From: Pseudomonas alcaligenes
GTDB lineage: Bacteria > Pseudomonadota > Gammaproteobacteria > Pseudomonadales > Pseudomonadaceae
DNA: 64,000 bases
Assembly (NCBI RefSeq): GCF_014490745.1
Contig: NZ_LZEU01000001.1
Span: 2,879,501-2,943,500 of the forward strand
Direction of reading: 5' to 3'
Shown one piece after another: positions 35,326 through 46,310 of the stretch; positions within the stretch are counted from its first letter, which is position 1; each line of letters begins with the position of its first letter. The translations under genes were made by a program, and so were the position numbers. The notes under the pieces were generated by a model. That model saw only the letters and a program-made list of their open reading frames with translations, did not search any database and was not told the DNA's origin.

Positions 35326-36306
35326 CTAGATACTCGCAGGCTCGCGATAGTTGACTGGGGTACCCAACCAGCCAGCCCAGCGTTTTCGCCAATACAGGTT
35401 GTGGATCAGGACAACCTGCTCGCCAGGGCCGGCCACGCCTCCCAGCAGTTTTCCGTCAACGCTGTTGATCGGCATGATGCCGCCGGCGGTTGAGGTCAGG
35501 AAGGCTGCATCGGCCTCGCGCAACTGATCGACATGCACCCGCTCGACACGTGTCGGGATGCCGATCTCTTCGGCAAGTTCCAGGGCGGTTCTACGGGTGA
35601 TCCCCTCCAGGCAGCCACTGTCCGGAGTAAACAGCGTACCGTCCTTGATGAAGAAGATATTGGCGCCGGGAGCCTCGGTCAGATAACCCTGCGCATCGCA
35701 CAACACAGACCAGTCACAGCCATTCTGCATCGCCTCAACCAGGGACAGCTTCAAGTCCATCCAGTGGAAGTTCTTGGCTGTTGGATCCACTGCATTCGGG
35801 GGTATACGGATGTACTTCTGGCTGACCATCAGGTCGATGCCGCGCGAGCGCACCTCATCATTCGCGATGTAGGCATAGGGGACGACGAAAGCGTAGAAGC
35901 AGTTCTGGTAGGCACTGAGGTCGCCACGATTCGCTGGCGTCTGACCGCGTGTCACACACCACCAGATATAGGCCTCTCTGGTGCCGGCCAGCTTGACCAG
36001 GTTGGTCAGAACTTCCGCGGTCTGCTCCTTGCTGTAGGGGTTGCTCAGAAAGAACTTTCCACAGGCCTTTTCAAACCGCTCGAGGTGATCCTCAAGCCGG
36101 AAAATGAAACCCTTGCTGGCACTGACAACATCATAGGCAGCATCGGCATGGATAAAGCCCGTATCGGTAATCGGAATCGCCGCTTCGTCAATGCTGCAGT
36201 AGACGCCATTGATAAAAGCCGATCCGTGAGCGTACTTGGGATCGTGATCCAGCCGGGTATGGGCCGGGTCGTTATGCATAATCTGTTCAGCTTGAATAAT
36301 TTCCAC
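35326..36306 (-). CDS. Class IV PLP-dependent aminotransferase
   Basis: Moves an amino group between an amine or amino acid and a keto acid using PLP. The 326 residues match the branched-chain/D-amino-acid aminotransferase fold: GFIHADAAYDVVSASKGFIF, the catalytic lysine in DPTAKNFHWMDLKLS, LTEAPGANIFFIKDG and CLEGITRRTALELA. The start is a GTG at 36306 with GAGGGG upstream (VEIIQAEQIM); an ATG at 36279 (MHNDPAHTR) is the alternative, and the open frame to 36519 overlaps the next gene and is unlikely to be coding. Third gene of the amine operon. R-selective amine transaminases belong to this fold, so an amine substrate is possible but not shown. Confidence 0.88.
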   Translation of the reverse strand: MEIIQAEQIMHNDPAHTRLDHDPKYAHGSAFINGVYCSIDEAAIPITDTGFIHADAAYDVVSASKGFIFRLEDHLERFEKACGKFFLSNPYSKEQTAEVLTNLVKLAGTREAYIWWCVTRGQTPANRGDLSAYQNCFYAFVVPYAYIANDEVRSRGIDLMVSQKYIRIPPNAVDPTAKNFHWMDLKLSLVEAMQNGCDWSVLCDAQGYLTEAPGANIFFIKDGTLFTPDSGCLEGITRRTALELAEEIGIPTRVERVHVDQLREADAAFLTSTAGGIMPINSVDGKLLGGVAGPGEQVVLIHNLYWRKRWAGWLGTPVNYREPASI

Positions 36307-36410
36307 GGTAGCCCCTCGCGTGAAGTTAGGTGCGCCTTGCGCTATCGCGAACGGCCTGCGCGTCCGGACACGCACAAACCTCGCATTGGCCAGGCGATCT
36401 TCGATCTCAG

Positions 36411-37328
36411 TTAGTGCCCTGCTGGGGCTGTGCCGAACTCGGGCGCGAATGACTTGGTCGCGGCCGCGATGTCCTGATCGCCATAGCCCATTGATTGCGC
36501 GCGCTGCACTACCTTGCACACAGCGTCGAAAACCGGGGTGCGAGCACCGTACGCATGCATGGAGCCAGCGATGTACTCGAAGGCATCCACATGCACATCG
36601 AGTCGCGCCTGGTCACCCGCGAAATCCTGCTCCTCGAAACGGCGCACCGCGTCCTCAAGCGCATCGGCGACGAAGAAACGTGAAGCACTGGATAGGAGCC
36701 GAGCCATCTTCGGCAGGGACATACCAAAATGCTGACTCGCGCCTACAGACTCGTAGAAGGCGACCATCGCGGTAAATGAATACGCGTGGAGCATGCTTGC
36801 AAATGCCAGTGCTTCTTCCCAAGGCAGGAACAGCGCATGCCCGGAGAGCACTTCAAGCAATTCCTGATGCCGCTCGAAGGCTTCACGCTCGCAGGTATAG
36901 ATGCAGTAGCTTTCGCGATGACCGACATTGCGTGGATAGGCCACGACCATCCCTTTGACGTAATGGCCACCAGCTGGCGTGACGAGCTCCTGAAGCGCCA
37001 GGTCATCCTCTTCCGAGCCCGTAGTGAAATTGACGATCGTGCAATTGGCGAGCGCATCAGCCACGCCATCCGCCCCGAGAGTCTGGCGTAAAGCGGGGCC
37101 GTCCAGCAGCACGCAAACTGCAACAGGGCTAGCCTCCAAGGCGGCCTCTGCAGACTCACAGAGGTGAGCCCCCTCGGCCACGAGCGCATCAGCCTTGCCA
37201 GGTGATCGATTCCAGATCGCCACGCGCTTGCCCTGCTTGAGAAAAGCTCGCGCCATTATCGTTCCCATGGCCCCAAGCCCCAGTACGGACACATCAAAGC
37301 CGGAGCGACGATCATCATTGCTGCCCAA
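36411..37328 (-). CDS. Imine reductase-like NADPH-dependent oxidoreductase
   Basis: A 305-residue member of the 6-phosphogluconate dehydrogenase/beta-hydroxyacid dehydrogenase superfamily, closest in pattern to imine reductases. N-terminal Rossmann domain VSVLGLGAMGTIMARAFLKQG and WNRSPGKADALVAEGA, then IVNFTTGSEED, YVKGMVVAYPRNVG, and a helical C-domain (AYGARTPVFDAVCKVVQRAQ, GYGDQDIAAA) that in this family builds the site at a dimer interface. The Asp usual in many imine reductases (YDLALL region) is not evident; the aligned piece is FASMLHAY. No ATG fits. A TTG at 37328 has GAGG upstream; a TTG at 37355 is also possible. Second gene of the amine operon. Confidence 0.75.
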   Translation of the reverse strand: MGSNDDRRSGFDVSVLGLGAMGTIMARAFLKQGKRVAIWNRSPGKADALVAEGAHLCESAEAALEASPVAVCVLLDGPALRQTLGADGVADALANCTIVNFTTGSEEDDLALQELVTPAGGHYVKGMVVAYPRNVGHRESYCIYTCEREAFERHQELLEVLSGHALFLPWEEALAFASMLHAYSFTAMVAFYESVGASQHFGMSLPKMARLLSSASRFFVADALEDAVRRFEEQDFAGDQARLDVHVDAFEYIAGSMHAYGARTPVFDAVCKVVQRAQSMGYGDQDIAAATKSFAPEFGTAPAGH

Positions 37329-37517
37329 AGTGCAATCCTCTTTGCTTGACCGCAATGCTGCGGTTGTGGGGTTTTATCTCTGCGTCACGACGCCATCGGC
37401 GTTGGAGCCCCCGATACCGAAAAAGCCATGTACTGATCGGGGGCAAGGCCGCAGCCTCAACACTCGGTGGAGATGGAAGCTGGATGGGAGCGCTTGCCCC
37501 AACGAACCCAGCTGGCC

Positions 37518-38405
37518 TTAGAAGCCTTTCCCGACCTCCGTGAATGAGGGCATATCCAGCAGGTCGCGCGGCTCGCGCATCTGACCACCGATTTCCACCC
37601 AGCCCAGAAACGTCTGGCTGGCACCCCAGCCGAGTAAACGCTGCATTTCCTCGGGCAGCTCGCGGACTCGATCAATCGGGATGGAGACAAGGTGATTCTC
37701 TTCCGAGCGCAGGATTGCCAGGTCGTACGACATGGAGACCCCCGTGCGCGGACGATCCGACTTGTTGGCGCCGCCACCGTGATAAACCGAGCCCAGCCAC
37801 AGCAGCGCCGAGCCGGCGGTCATTTCTGCCGGGACGGTTTCCTCCTGAGTGGGCATACGTTCGTCGTCCCATGTGTGACTGCCAGGAATGACACGGGTGG
37901 CCCCGTTTTCCTCGGTGAAGTCGGTAACGGCCAACATGATTTGCAGCCGCGCTTCGCGACCGTACTGCGGATGGCGCCAGAGCGATGTGGCATCGTCGCG
38001 ATGCAGGGGCTGCAAGCCCTGCCCCGGGCAAATCTGGATAGCCTGGGTAAAGCTGAGCTGAATATTCGGCGCCACCTCGACACGCTGACTCCCGCTCCAG
38101 ACATGGGTCGGGGTTTGCAAGATCTGCTTTGCCGACTCGACAAACAGGGGATTCAGCGCGACTTCCACCGCCAGGTCACTGCGCCCGATCAGGCGGGCGA
38201 CACGTCGAGTTTTGGTACCTGCGAAGTAGGCATCCTCACCATAAGGCGTTTCGTTCAGATAGCCATCGAGCTCCACTCTCAGAGCTTCTAGCGCCTGGCT
38301 TGAAAGAAAGTTGGAGATGATCACCCCGCCATCGCGCTGGATGACCTCAACCACTCGCTCGACTGGCTCGCTGCTGTCGAGTGTCGTCAGGTGTTTCGTG
38401 TTCAT
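37518..38405 (-). CDS. Phytanoyl-CoA dioxygenase (PhyH) family enzyme
   Basis: Fe(II)/2-oxoglutarate-dependent hydroxylase of 295 residues and first gene of the amine operon. The double-stranded beta-helix shows the iron ligands H-x-D in LHRDDATSLW and the distal His in VYHGGGANKS, followed by the 2-oxoglutarate-binding Arg in RPRTGVSMSYD. The ATG at 38405 (MNTKHLTTLD) has GAGGAGG at 7-nt spacing; the longer frame to 38486 crosses the operator. Family members hydroxylate acyl-CoAs, ectoine and various natural products. Here it probably hydroxylates the operon's amine or a derived acid. The promoter carries the palindrome also found ahead of the DUF1329 operon. Confidence 0.88.
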   Translation of the reverse strand: MNTKHLTTLDSSEPVERVVEVIQRDGGVIISNFLSSQALEALRVELDGYLNETPYGEDAYFAGTKTRRVARLIGRSDLAVEVALNPLFVESAKQILQTPTHVWSGSQRVEVAPNIQLSFTQAIQICPGQGLQPLHRDDATSLWRHPQYGREARLQIMLAVTDFTEENGATRVIPGSHTWDDERMPTQEETVPAEMTAGSALLWLGSVYHGGGANKSDRPRTGVSMSYDLAILRSEENHLVSIPIDRVRELPEEMQRLLGWGASQTFLGWVEIGGQMREPRDLLDMPSFTEVGKGF

Positions 38406-38491
38406 TTGCGTACCTCCTCGTGAGGCTTGAGCGCCCGCCTTGCCTGCCTGGCAGAGAACAAAACGCTGTGCCAGAATTGCATTCAATTGAT

Positions 38492-38511
38492 TTGGTCAAA
38501 TGACCATGTCA
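38492..38511. promoter_or_regulatory. Palindromic operator of the PhyH/amine operon
   Basis: TTGGTCAAATGACCATGTCA, core GGTCAAATGACC at 38494-38505, starts 89 bp upstream of the PhyH start. Read on the other strand it is GACATGGTCATTTGACCAA, differing from the element at 21365-21385 at one core position. A second partial copy (ATTGATTT/AATCGATCAA) flanks it. Confidence 0.65.
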
Positions 38512-38663
38512 ATCGATCAAATGCAACGCATGTGCCAAATCACAGGCGCCGCGCAGTGCCACAAAATTCCGGGCGTAGCAGCCTCTTCCGAGGCAAGGAG
38601 TGATACCTACACACCCACTTCTTGCACCATTTTGCTTCAGCAGGCCGCACCATTTTGAGAATT

Positions 38664-38679
38664 TACGAAACACTCGTTA
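38664..38679. promoter_or_regulatory. Probable autoregulatory site of TetR-2
   Basis: TACGAAACACTCGTTA, the same inverted repeat as at 21540-21555, with similar left flank (CCGCAC, then TTTG and GAATT). Lies about 171 bp upstream of the TetR-2 start; the rest of the 444-bp gap to the PhyH gene holds the operator at 38492 and no gene. Confidence 0.6.
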
Positions 38680-38849
38680 TTTTTTATTTGTACAAGCAGC
38701 TGAGTCATGTACGCGACGCCTCAGTACAAACCTCATCAAGCGATAGCACATGGGGTTCATGACGCATTCAGCGCCCATGCGGTAGCATCGACCACGACAA
38801 AAAACGAGCACGCTAGCAGGCGGTAATACCGCCAAAAGGAGGTTGCCTT

Positions 38850-39431
38850 ATGGCCAGAATGGGCGCGGAACTGCGCAGACAGGACTTCATCGAAGCCACA
38901 GTCAAAGTGATTGCGGAGCATGGGGTAGCCAATGCCACTACGCGGCGGATCGCTGCAGCTGCGAACTCACCGCTGGCCTCACTGCACTACGTATTCCACA
39001 CCAAGGACGAACTCTTCTACGCCGTCTATGAGTCGATGTTCAGCGTGCCCCAACAAGCACTGGAGCTTGAGCCGAGCGGCGCCACTGCCGCGGAAAACGC
39101 AGCGGATATGCTGCGTCAGATGGTCAAATGGTTCACCGCGCACCCCGAGCTGGCCACAGCACAGTCCGAGCTGTTCTTCTGGACCCTGCGCAACAAGCCG
39201 GAAATGGCCAGCAAGATCTACTCCATGGCCGGCGAGGTAACAGAGCGGGCAATCGAGCGCGTCACTGACTCACAACTGGACAGGGCCACACTGATCAGGG
39301 TTAGTCGCCTGATTCTCAACCTGGTCGATGGTCTGCTGCTTGGCTGGTCCGGTCATGGCGACCTGAAACGCTTAGAGACAGAGACGGAAACGGCCTGCCA
39401 AGCAGTGAAACTTCTGGTGGCCAGCAACTGA
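38850..39431 (+). CDS. TetR/AcrR-family regulator (TetR-2)
   Basis: A 193-residue repressor, the same length as TetR-1. The DNA-binding half (RRQDFIEATVKVIAEHG, NATTRRIAAAANSPLASLHY, YVFHTKDELFYAVYESMF) differs from TetR-1 at only a few positions; the ligand half keeps WFTAHPELATAQSELFFWTL. The ATG follows AAAGGAGG. It is divergent from the amine operon with the same gene order and spacing as TetR-1 has to the envelope operon, so regulator and promoter were duplicated together or recruited as a unit. Both repressors probably bind both operators. Confidence 0.9.
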   Translation: MARMGAELRRQDFIEATVKVIAEHGVANATTRRIAAAANSPLASLHYVFHTKDELFYAVYESMFSVPQQALELEPSGATAAENAADMLRQMVKWFTAHPELATAQSELFFWTLRNKPEMASKIYSMAGEVTERAIERVTDSQLDRATLIRVSRLILNLVDGLLLGWSGHGDLKRLETETETACQAVKLLVASN

Positions 39432-39510
39432 ACACTGCTCCCATGAGCCTCGACATGGGTCGCTCCACTGCAACAATTGCGTATACAGCAAGGACTCTGG
39501 CTAACCGGCG

Positions 39511-42180
39511 ATGAAACAGACTGCTCCCAGGCGCAACAAGCTCCGTCCGCCACAACTGCCAGCCATGGGCCTGGCACGGCCAGCCTTGTTGAAATGTCTT
39601 GGTGAGGCAGCCGACAAGGGCGTAATGCTCAGCCTGATCAGCGCACCGGTCGGCTACGGCAAGAGCAACCTGCTGGCCCAATACGCGTTCAGCCTGAATG
39701 ATGCAGCCTTGCCCTGGGCCTGGTATCGCCTGGATGAGAGCGACAATCAGCCACTCAATCTGCTGGTGCAGTTGTGCCATGCGCTCGAACTGCCGTTGCC
39801 GTGCGCAACACCGAGCAGGGCCGAGGAAGCGAGCCTCTGGACAAGCATCGTCAACCACCTGGAGAGCCGCGAAGAGCGCTTCACCCTGATCCTCGATGAC
39901 CTGCATCTGCTGCGCGCACGCGCGGCCTGCCACTACCTCGAGGAGCTACTTCACTACCCGCCGCAGCACCTTCACCTGCTGGCCTCGTGCGAAGGCGAAC
40001 CCGCCGTTTCCCTCAGCCACCTGAACCGCAATCAGCGCCTGCAGATACTGGATGTACGCGACCTCGCCCTGGACAGCGGCGAAATCCGCGAACTGGCAAG
40101 CGCACGAGGGCAAAGCCTGAACAGCGACCTGGTGTATCTGCTGCGAGCCGACAGCGAAGGCTGGATCAGCGGAATTCTGCTGGGCCTTGGCAGCTATGCG
40201 GGCGCGCGCCTGACAGACTTCAACCCGACCGACGCACCGCAGTTCCTGGCACAGCACGCCTTCGAGCAGGTTGCCCGCTTCTTTCGCGAAGAGCTCCTGC
40301 AACGACTGCCGCCACCCTTGCTGAATTTCCTCACGCGCCTGTCGGTCGTCAGTGCATTCGATACCGACCTGGCCACCTACATTGGCGGACAGGACAACGC
40401 CGCCCAACTGATCCGGCAGCTGCAGCGCCAGGATCTGTTCATCCAGCAGCGCAAGGGCGAGCGCCTGGTGTTCCGTCTACACCCGTTGTTGCGCCGCACT
40501 CTTTACCAGTCATTCCAGCAGCATCCGCACCTGCTCAATCAGTTGCACCTGCAAGCCGCCGACTGGCTGCTCACCCAGCGCTGTTATGCCGAAGCCGTTT
40601 ATCAACTAGGTCGTGCTCGAGACTTCAACCGCCTGCTCGCCACCCTGGAACAACACTGTTTCGACCTGCTGCGCGAGGGAGAAGTGAACCGTATCGTCGA
40701 CTTCCTCGCCAAAGTGCCAGGGGAGAATGCCCCCGAGCATTTCACCCTGGCCGTTACCGAGGCGAGCACAGTGATAGTCACCAACGACATCAGCCATGCA
40801 AGCGCCTGCCTGCAACGACTGCAACGGCTGATACGTCGCCACGAAGTCCCCGAGCGGCGCCCGGAGCGCGTTCACCAGACCCTCGCCTTCCTGCGCAGCC
40901 GACTGGCCGCGCTGGGTGGCAATTTCAACCATGGCCTGCGCCTGGTTGATCGCGCCATCGAGCAATACCCCACCCCCAGTGCAGCCACCGCCGTGCTGCT
41001 GTTCAACCGGGCCCTCTGCCTGTTCTCCCTAGGGCACGCCCATCAGGCACGCTCTGCAGCGAACCAGGCCCTTGCTGAGCTGGAAACCCTGGGTTTCAGC
41101 GGCTACACCAACATGCTGCAACTGCTGCTAGGCCAGATCCAGCTGGCTCAGGGGGAAGTGGAGAAGGCCGGTGCGCGCTTCCTCGGCGTGGATCTGCCGC
41201 CCGGCACATCCGGCTCGTTCTATGACCTGTTCCAGCAACTGGGCCAGGGCATCGTCCAGCTGGAACAGAACCACCTGGAGCAAGCCGCACTGAGCCTGAG
41301 CCAGGCCGAAGCCATTGCGCTGGCCTTCCCGCACAGCGCCGGCCTGCCCTGGGTCATTCACTATCAGGCCTACCGGCTGTTGGCCCAGGGCAAACCAGCG
41401 CTGGCTCGATCGCGCTGGGACGAAGCCCGCCGGCTTGCCCGGCAGTTCAAGCTGTTCGCCCTGTACCGGCAGATAGGCGCTTACCGGGCCAGGCTGGCCG
41501 GCTGCGAACACGACCAGGACTTCATCCTCGCTTGGCTCAAGGAGTGGCACGGCTGCCGCCGCCTCTACGGCGTCGAGTTGATGCCCGAGGAGTGGATGGC
41601 CTACGCCTGGATCCAGCGCCATCTCGGCCAGCATGCCAGCGCGCGGCAGATCGCCGACAACCTGCACGAACTGGCCGAGGCCGAACACCTCCAGCGCCTG
41701 CGCCTCGACCTGTTCCTGCTCGACGCCACGCTGCACCGCGACAGCGGCCACCAGGACAAAGCACTAGGGAGTCTGGAGCAGGCCCTGCAACTGGCGGCAC
41801 GCCACGGCTACGGACAACTGATGCAACTCGAAGGCCGCCAACTCGATGAACTGTTCCGTCAGTTGCTCAACCCTCAGACCCGTCGCCAGCTCGGCCTGGA
41901 GCAGCCGCTGCCACCGCCCGAGCACCTGGTACGACTGCTGCCCGGCCTGCGCCGTAGCGCCGACGTTGCCCAGCAGCTGCTAGCCGAACCGCTCACCCGC
42001 CGCGAGCAGGACGTACTGCGGCGCATGGCCCGTGGCCAAGGCAACCAACAGATCGCCGACAACCTGTACATCAGCCTGAGCACAGTGAAAACCCACATCA
42101 ACAACCTGTTCCGCAAGCTCGATGCCGGCGACCGCGACAGTGCATTACAGGCCGCCCGAGCCCTGAAGCTGGTGGACTGA
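39511..42180 (+). CDS. MalT-like LuxR-family transcriptional activator (LAL type)
   Basis: A large ATP-dependent regulator of 889 residues. P-loop APVGYGKS at 45-52, Walker B-like LILDDLHLL, a winged-helix/TPR-like middle region rich in leucine and alanine repeats, and a C-terminal LuxR helix-turn-helix (LTRREQDVLRRMARGQGNQQ, then IADNLYISLSTVKTHINNLF). Proteins of this architecture activate catabolic operons in response to small molecules; the same kind accompanies alkane, terpene and polymer-degradation gene sets in Pseudomonas. It starts 80 bp after TetR-2 and ends 135 bp before the acyl-CoA dehydrogenase gene, on the same strand, so the beta-oxidation operon is its likely target. Confidence 0.9.
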   Translation: MKQTAPRRNKLRPPQLPAMGLARPALLKCLGEAADKGVMLSLISAPVGYGKSNLLAQYAFSLNDAALPWAWYRLDESDNQPLNLLVQLCHALELPLPCATPSRAEEASLWTSIVNHLESREERFTLILDDLHLLRARAACHYLEELLHYPPQHLHLLASCEGEPAVSLSHLNRNQRLQILDVRDLALDSGEIRELASARGQSLNSDLVYLLRADSEGWISGILLGLGSYAGARLTDFNPTDAPQFLAQHAFEQVARFFREELLQRLPPPLLNFLTRLSVVSAFDTDLATYIGGQDNAAQLIRQLQRQDLFIQQRKGERLVFRLHPLLRRTLYQSFQQHPHLLNQLHLQAADWLLTQRCYAEAVYQLGRARDFNRLLATLEQHCFDLLREGEVNRIVDFLAKVPGENAPEHFTLAVTEASTVIVTNDISHASACLQRLQRLIRRHEVPERRPERVHQTLAFLRSRLAALGGNFNHGLRLVDRAIEQYPTPSAATAVLLFNRALCLFSLGHAHQARSAANQALAELETLGFSGYTNMLQLLLGQIQLAQGEVEKAGARFLGVDLPPGTSGSFYDLFQQLGQGIVQLEQNHLEQAALSLSQAEAIALAFPHSAGLPWVIHYQAYRLLAQGKPALARSRWDEARRLARQFKLFALYRQIGAYRARLAGCEHDQDFILAWLKEWHGCRRLYGVELMPEEWMAYAWIQRHLGQHASARQIADNLHELAEAEHLQRLRLDLFLLDATLHRDSGHQDKALGSLEQALQLAARHGYGQLMQLEGRQLDELFRQLLNPQTRRQLGLEQPLPPPEHLVRLLPGLRRSADVAQQLLAEPLTRREQDVLRRMARGQGNQQIADNLYISLSTVKTHINNLFRKLDAGDRDSALQAARALKLVD

Positions 42181-42315
42181 CACGGGCTGTCATAAACGCC
42201 CCGCTCCACCCAGCTCAAGCCAAATTCCACCCTGATTTCCACCCTCGGTTCGACGCGTCGGTTCCAGGCCCTTTGCTACAACAGGCGCCTGCATTTTCAA
42301 TCCGACGAGAACGCC

Positions 42316-44118
42316 ATGACCGACAAGTTGCTCAACGAGCGCGAACTGAGCTTCCAGCTCTACGAAATGCTCGACACCGAAGCGCTGCTGCAACGCCCGC
42401 GCTATGCCGAGCACGACCGCGCCGTGTTCGACGCCACCCTGGACACCGCGCGCAGCATCGCCGCCGAATACCTCGCCCCGCATAACCATAAGGGCGACGC
42501 CAACGAGCCGACCTTCGACGGCGAAAAAGTCACCCTGATTCCCGAAACCAAGGCTGCCTGGGACGCTCTCGCCGCAGCCGGATTCCATGCCGCCCACCAC
42601 GATGCCGAGGATGGCGGCCTGCAGCTGCCGGAAGTGGTACTGCGCGCCTGCATGGCTTATTTCAATGCCGCCAACATCGCCAGCGCCGGCTACTCCTTCC
42701 TGACCATCGGCGCAGCCAACCTGGTCAGAAGCTTCGCCAGCGACGCGCTGCGCCAGCGCTTCCTGGCGCCGATGCTCGATGGCCGCTACAGCGGCACCAT
42801 GGCCCTCACCGAACCGGGCCAAGGCTCGGCGCTCGGCGATATCCGCACCACCGCGCGACCAGCCGGCGACGGCAGCTATCGGGTGTTCGGCCAGAAGATG
42901 TTCATCTCCGGTGGCGACCACGAGCTGACCGACAACATCGTGCACATGGTGCTAGCTCGTATTGATGGAGCGCCAGCCGGGGTCAAGGGTATCTCGCTGT
43001 TCCTGGTACCGAAATTCCTGGTCGACCAGGCCGGCAACCTGGGCCCGCGCAACGACGTGGCGCTGGCCGGCCTGCTGCACAAGATGGGCTACCGCAACAC
43101 CACCTCCACCGTGCTCAGCTTCGGTGAAAAGGACGGTGCTGTCGGCTATCTGGTGGGCGAAGCCAACAAGGGCCTGTCCTACATGTTCCAGATGATGAAC
43201 GAGGCACGCATCGGCGTGGCCCTGGGCGCATCGGCGCTGGCCTACCAGAGCTACATTCACGCCCTCGACTACGCCCGCGAGCGACCACAGGGCCGCTTGC
43301 CAGGCAGCAAGGATCCGCTGGCGCCCCAGGTGCGCATCGTCGAGCATGCCGACGTGCGCCGCATGCTGTTGCAGCAGAAGGTCTATGCCGAGGGCAGCCT
43401 GGCGCTGTGCCTGTACGCCAGCAGCCTGTTCGAGGACGCCCACACCGCGCCCGAGCAGAGCGCGCGCGAGGACGCCGCCGAGCTGCTCGACCTGCTGATT
43501 CCCATGGTCAAGTCCTACCCGTCGAAGTACGGCGTGATCGCCTCCGACCTCGGCATTCAGGTGCTCGGCGGCTCCGGCTATATCCGCGAGTACCCGCTGG
43601 AACAGTACTACCGCGACAACCGCCTGAACCCGATCCACGAAGGCACCGAAGGCATCCATGGCCTCGACCTGCTCGGCCGCAAGCTCAGCTACCACGACGG
43701 CAAGGGTTATCGGTTGTTCCTCACCGAGGCCCGCGTCAGTCTCGACCAGGCCTATGTCGATCGCATCTGTGCGCCACTGGCCACTTCCCTGGGCGACGCG
43801 CTGGGCATCCTCGAACGCGTCACGCCCGAGCTGCTGGCGCAGGTTACTGCCGACGCCAACCTCGGCCTCTCCAACGCCACCGCCTATCTCGATCTGTTCG
43901 GCCGTGTCGTGGTCGGCTGGATCTGGCTGCGCCAGGCGCTGGTCGCCAGCCGCGCCCTGAGCGCCGGCGCCACCGGCAGCGAGGCCGACTTCTACCAGGG
44001 CAAGTTGCACGCCGCGCGCTACTTCATGGATTGGGAACTGGCCACAGTGGAAAGCCAAGCGCGCCTGCTCGGCGCCGGCAACCGGCTGTGCCACGACATG
44101 CAGAACGCCTGGTTCTGA
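42316..44118 (+). CDS. Acyl-CoA dehydrogenase (long form, with C-terminal extension)
   Basis: First oxidation step of beta-oxidation: acyl-CoA to enoyl-CoA with FAD. The 600 residues are longer than the ~390-residue classic enzymes and fit the group with an added C-terminal domain (PF12806). Visible are MALTEPGQGSALGDIRTTA, FGQKMFISGGDHEL, MNEARIGVALGASALAYQSY, GIQVLGGSGYIREYPLEQYY and the catalytic glutamate region IHEGTEGIHGLDLLGRK. First gene of a tight operon with the FadB-like, thiolase and SDR genes. Probably acts on the CoA ester produced by the ligase at 57108; chain length unknown. Confidence 0.92.
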   Translation: MTDKLLNERELSFQLYEMLDTEALLQRPRYAEHDRAVFDATLDTARSIAAEYLAPHNHKGDANEPTFDGEKVTLIPETKAAWDALAAAGFHAAHHDAEDGGLQLPEVVLRACMAYFNAANIASAGYSFLTIGAANLVRSFASDALRQRFLAPMLDGRYSGTMALTEPGQGSALGDIRTTARPAGDGSYRVFGQKMFISGGDHELTDNIVHMVLARIDGAPAGVKGISLFLVPKFLVDQAGNLGPRNDVALAGLLHKMGYRNTTSTVLSFGEKDGAVGYLVGEANKGLSYMFQMMNEARIGVALGASALAYQSYIHALDYARERPQGRLPGSKDPLAPQVRIVEHADVRRMLLQQKVYAEGSLALCLYASSLFEDAHTAPEQSAREDAAELLDLLIPMVKSYPSKYGVIASDLGIQVLGGSGYIREYPLEQYYRDNRLNPIHEGTEGIHGLDLLGRKLSYHDGKGYRLFLTEARVSLDQAYVDRICAPLATSLGDALGILERVTPELLAQVTADANLGLSNATAYLDLFGRVVVGWIWLRQALVASRALSAGATGSEADFYQGKLHAARYFMDWELATVESQARLLGAGNRLCHDMQNAWF

Positions 44119-44151
44119 CCTCTCCCCTTTACACGCTACAAGGATCTCCCA

Positions 44152-46263
<2,112 letters not shown>

Positions 46264-46310
46264 CCCCCTGGGCCCGAGCAACGGGCCCATCCATACAGGA
46301 CACCCGCGTC

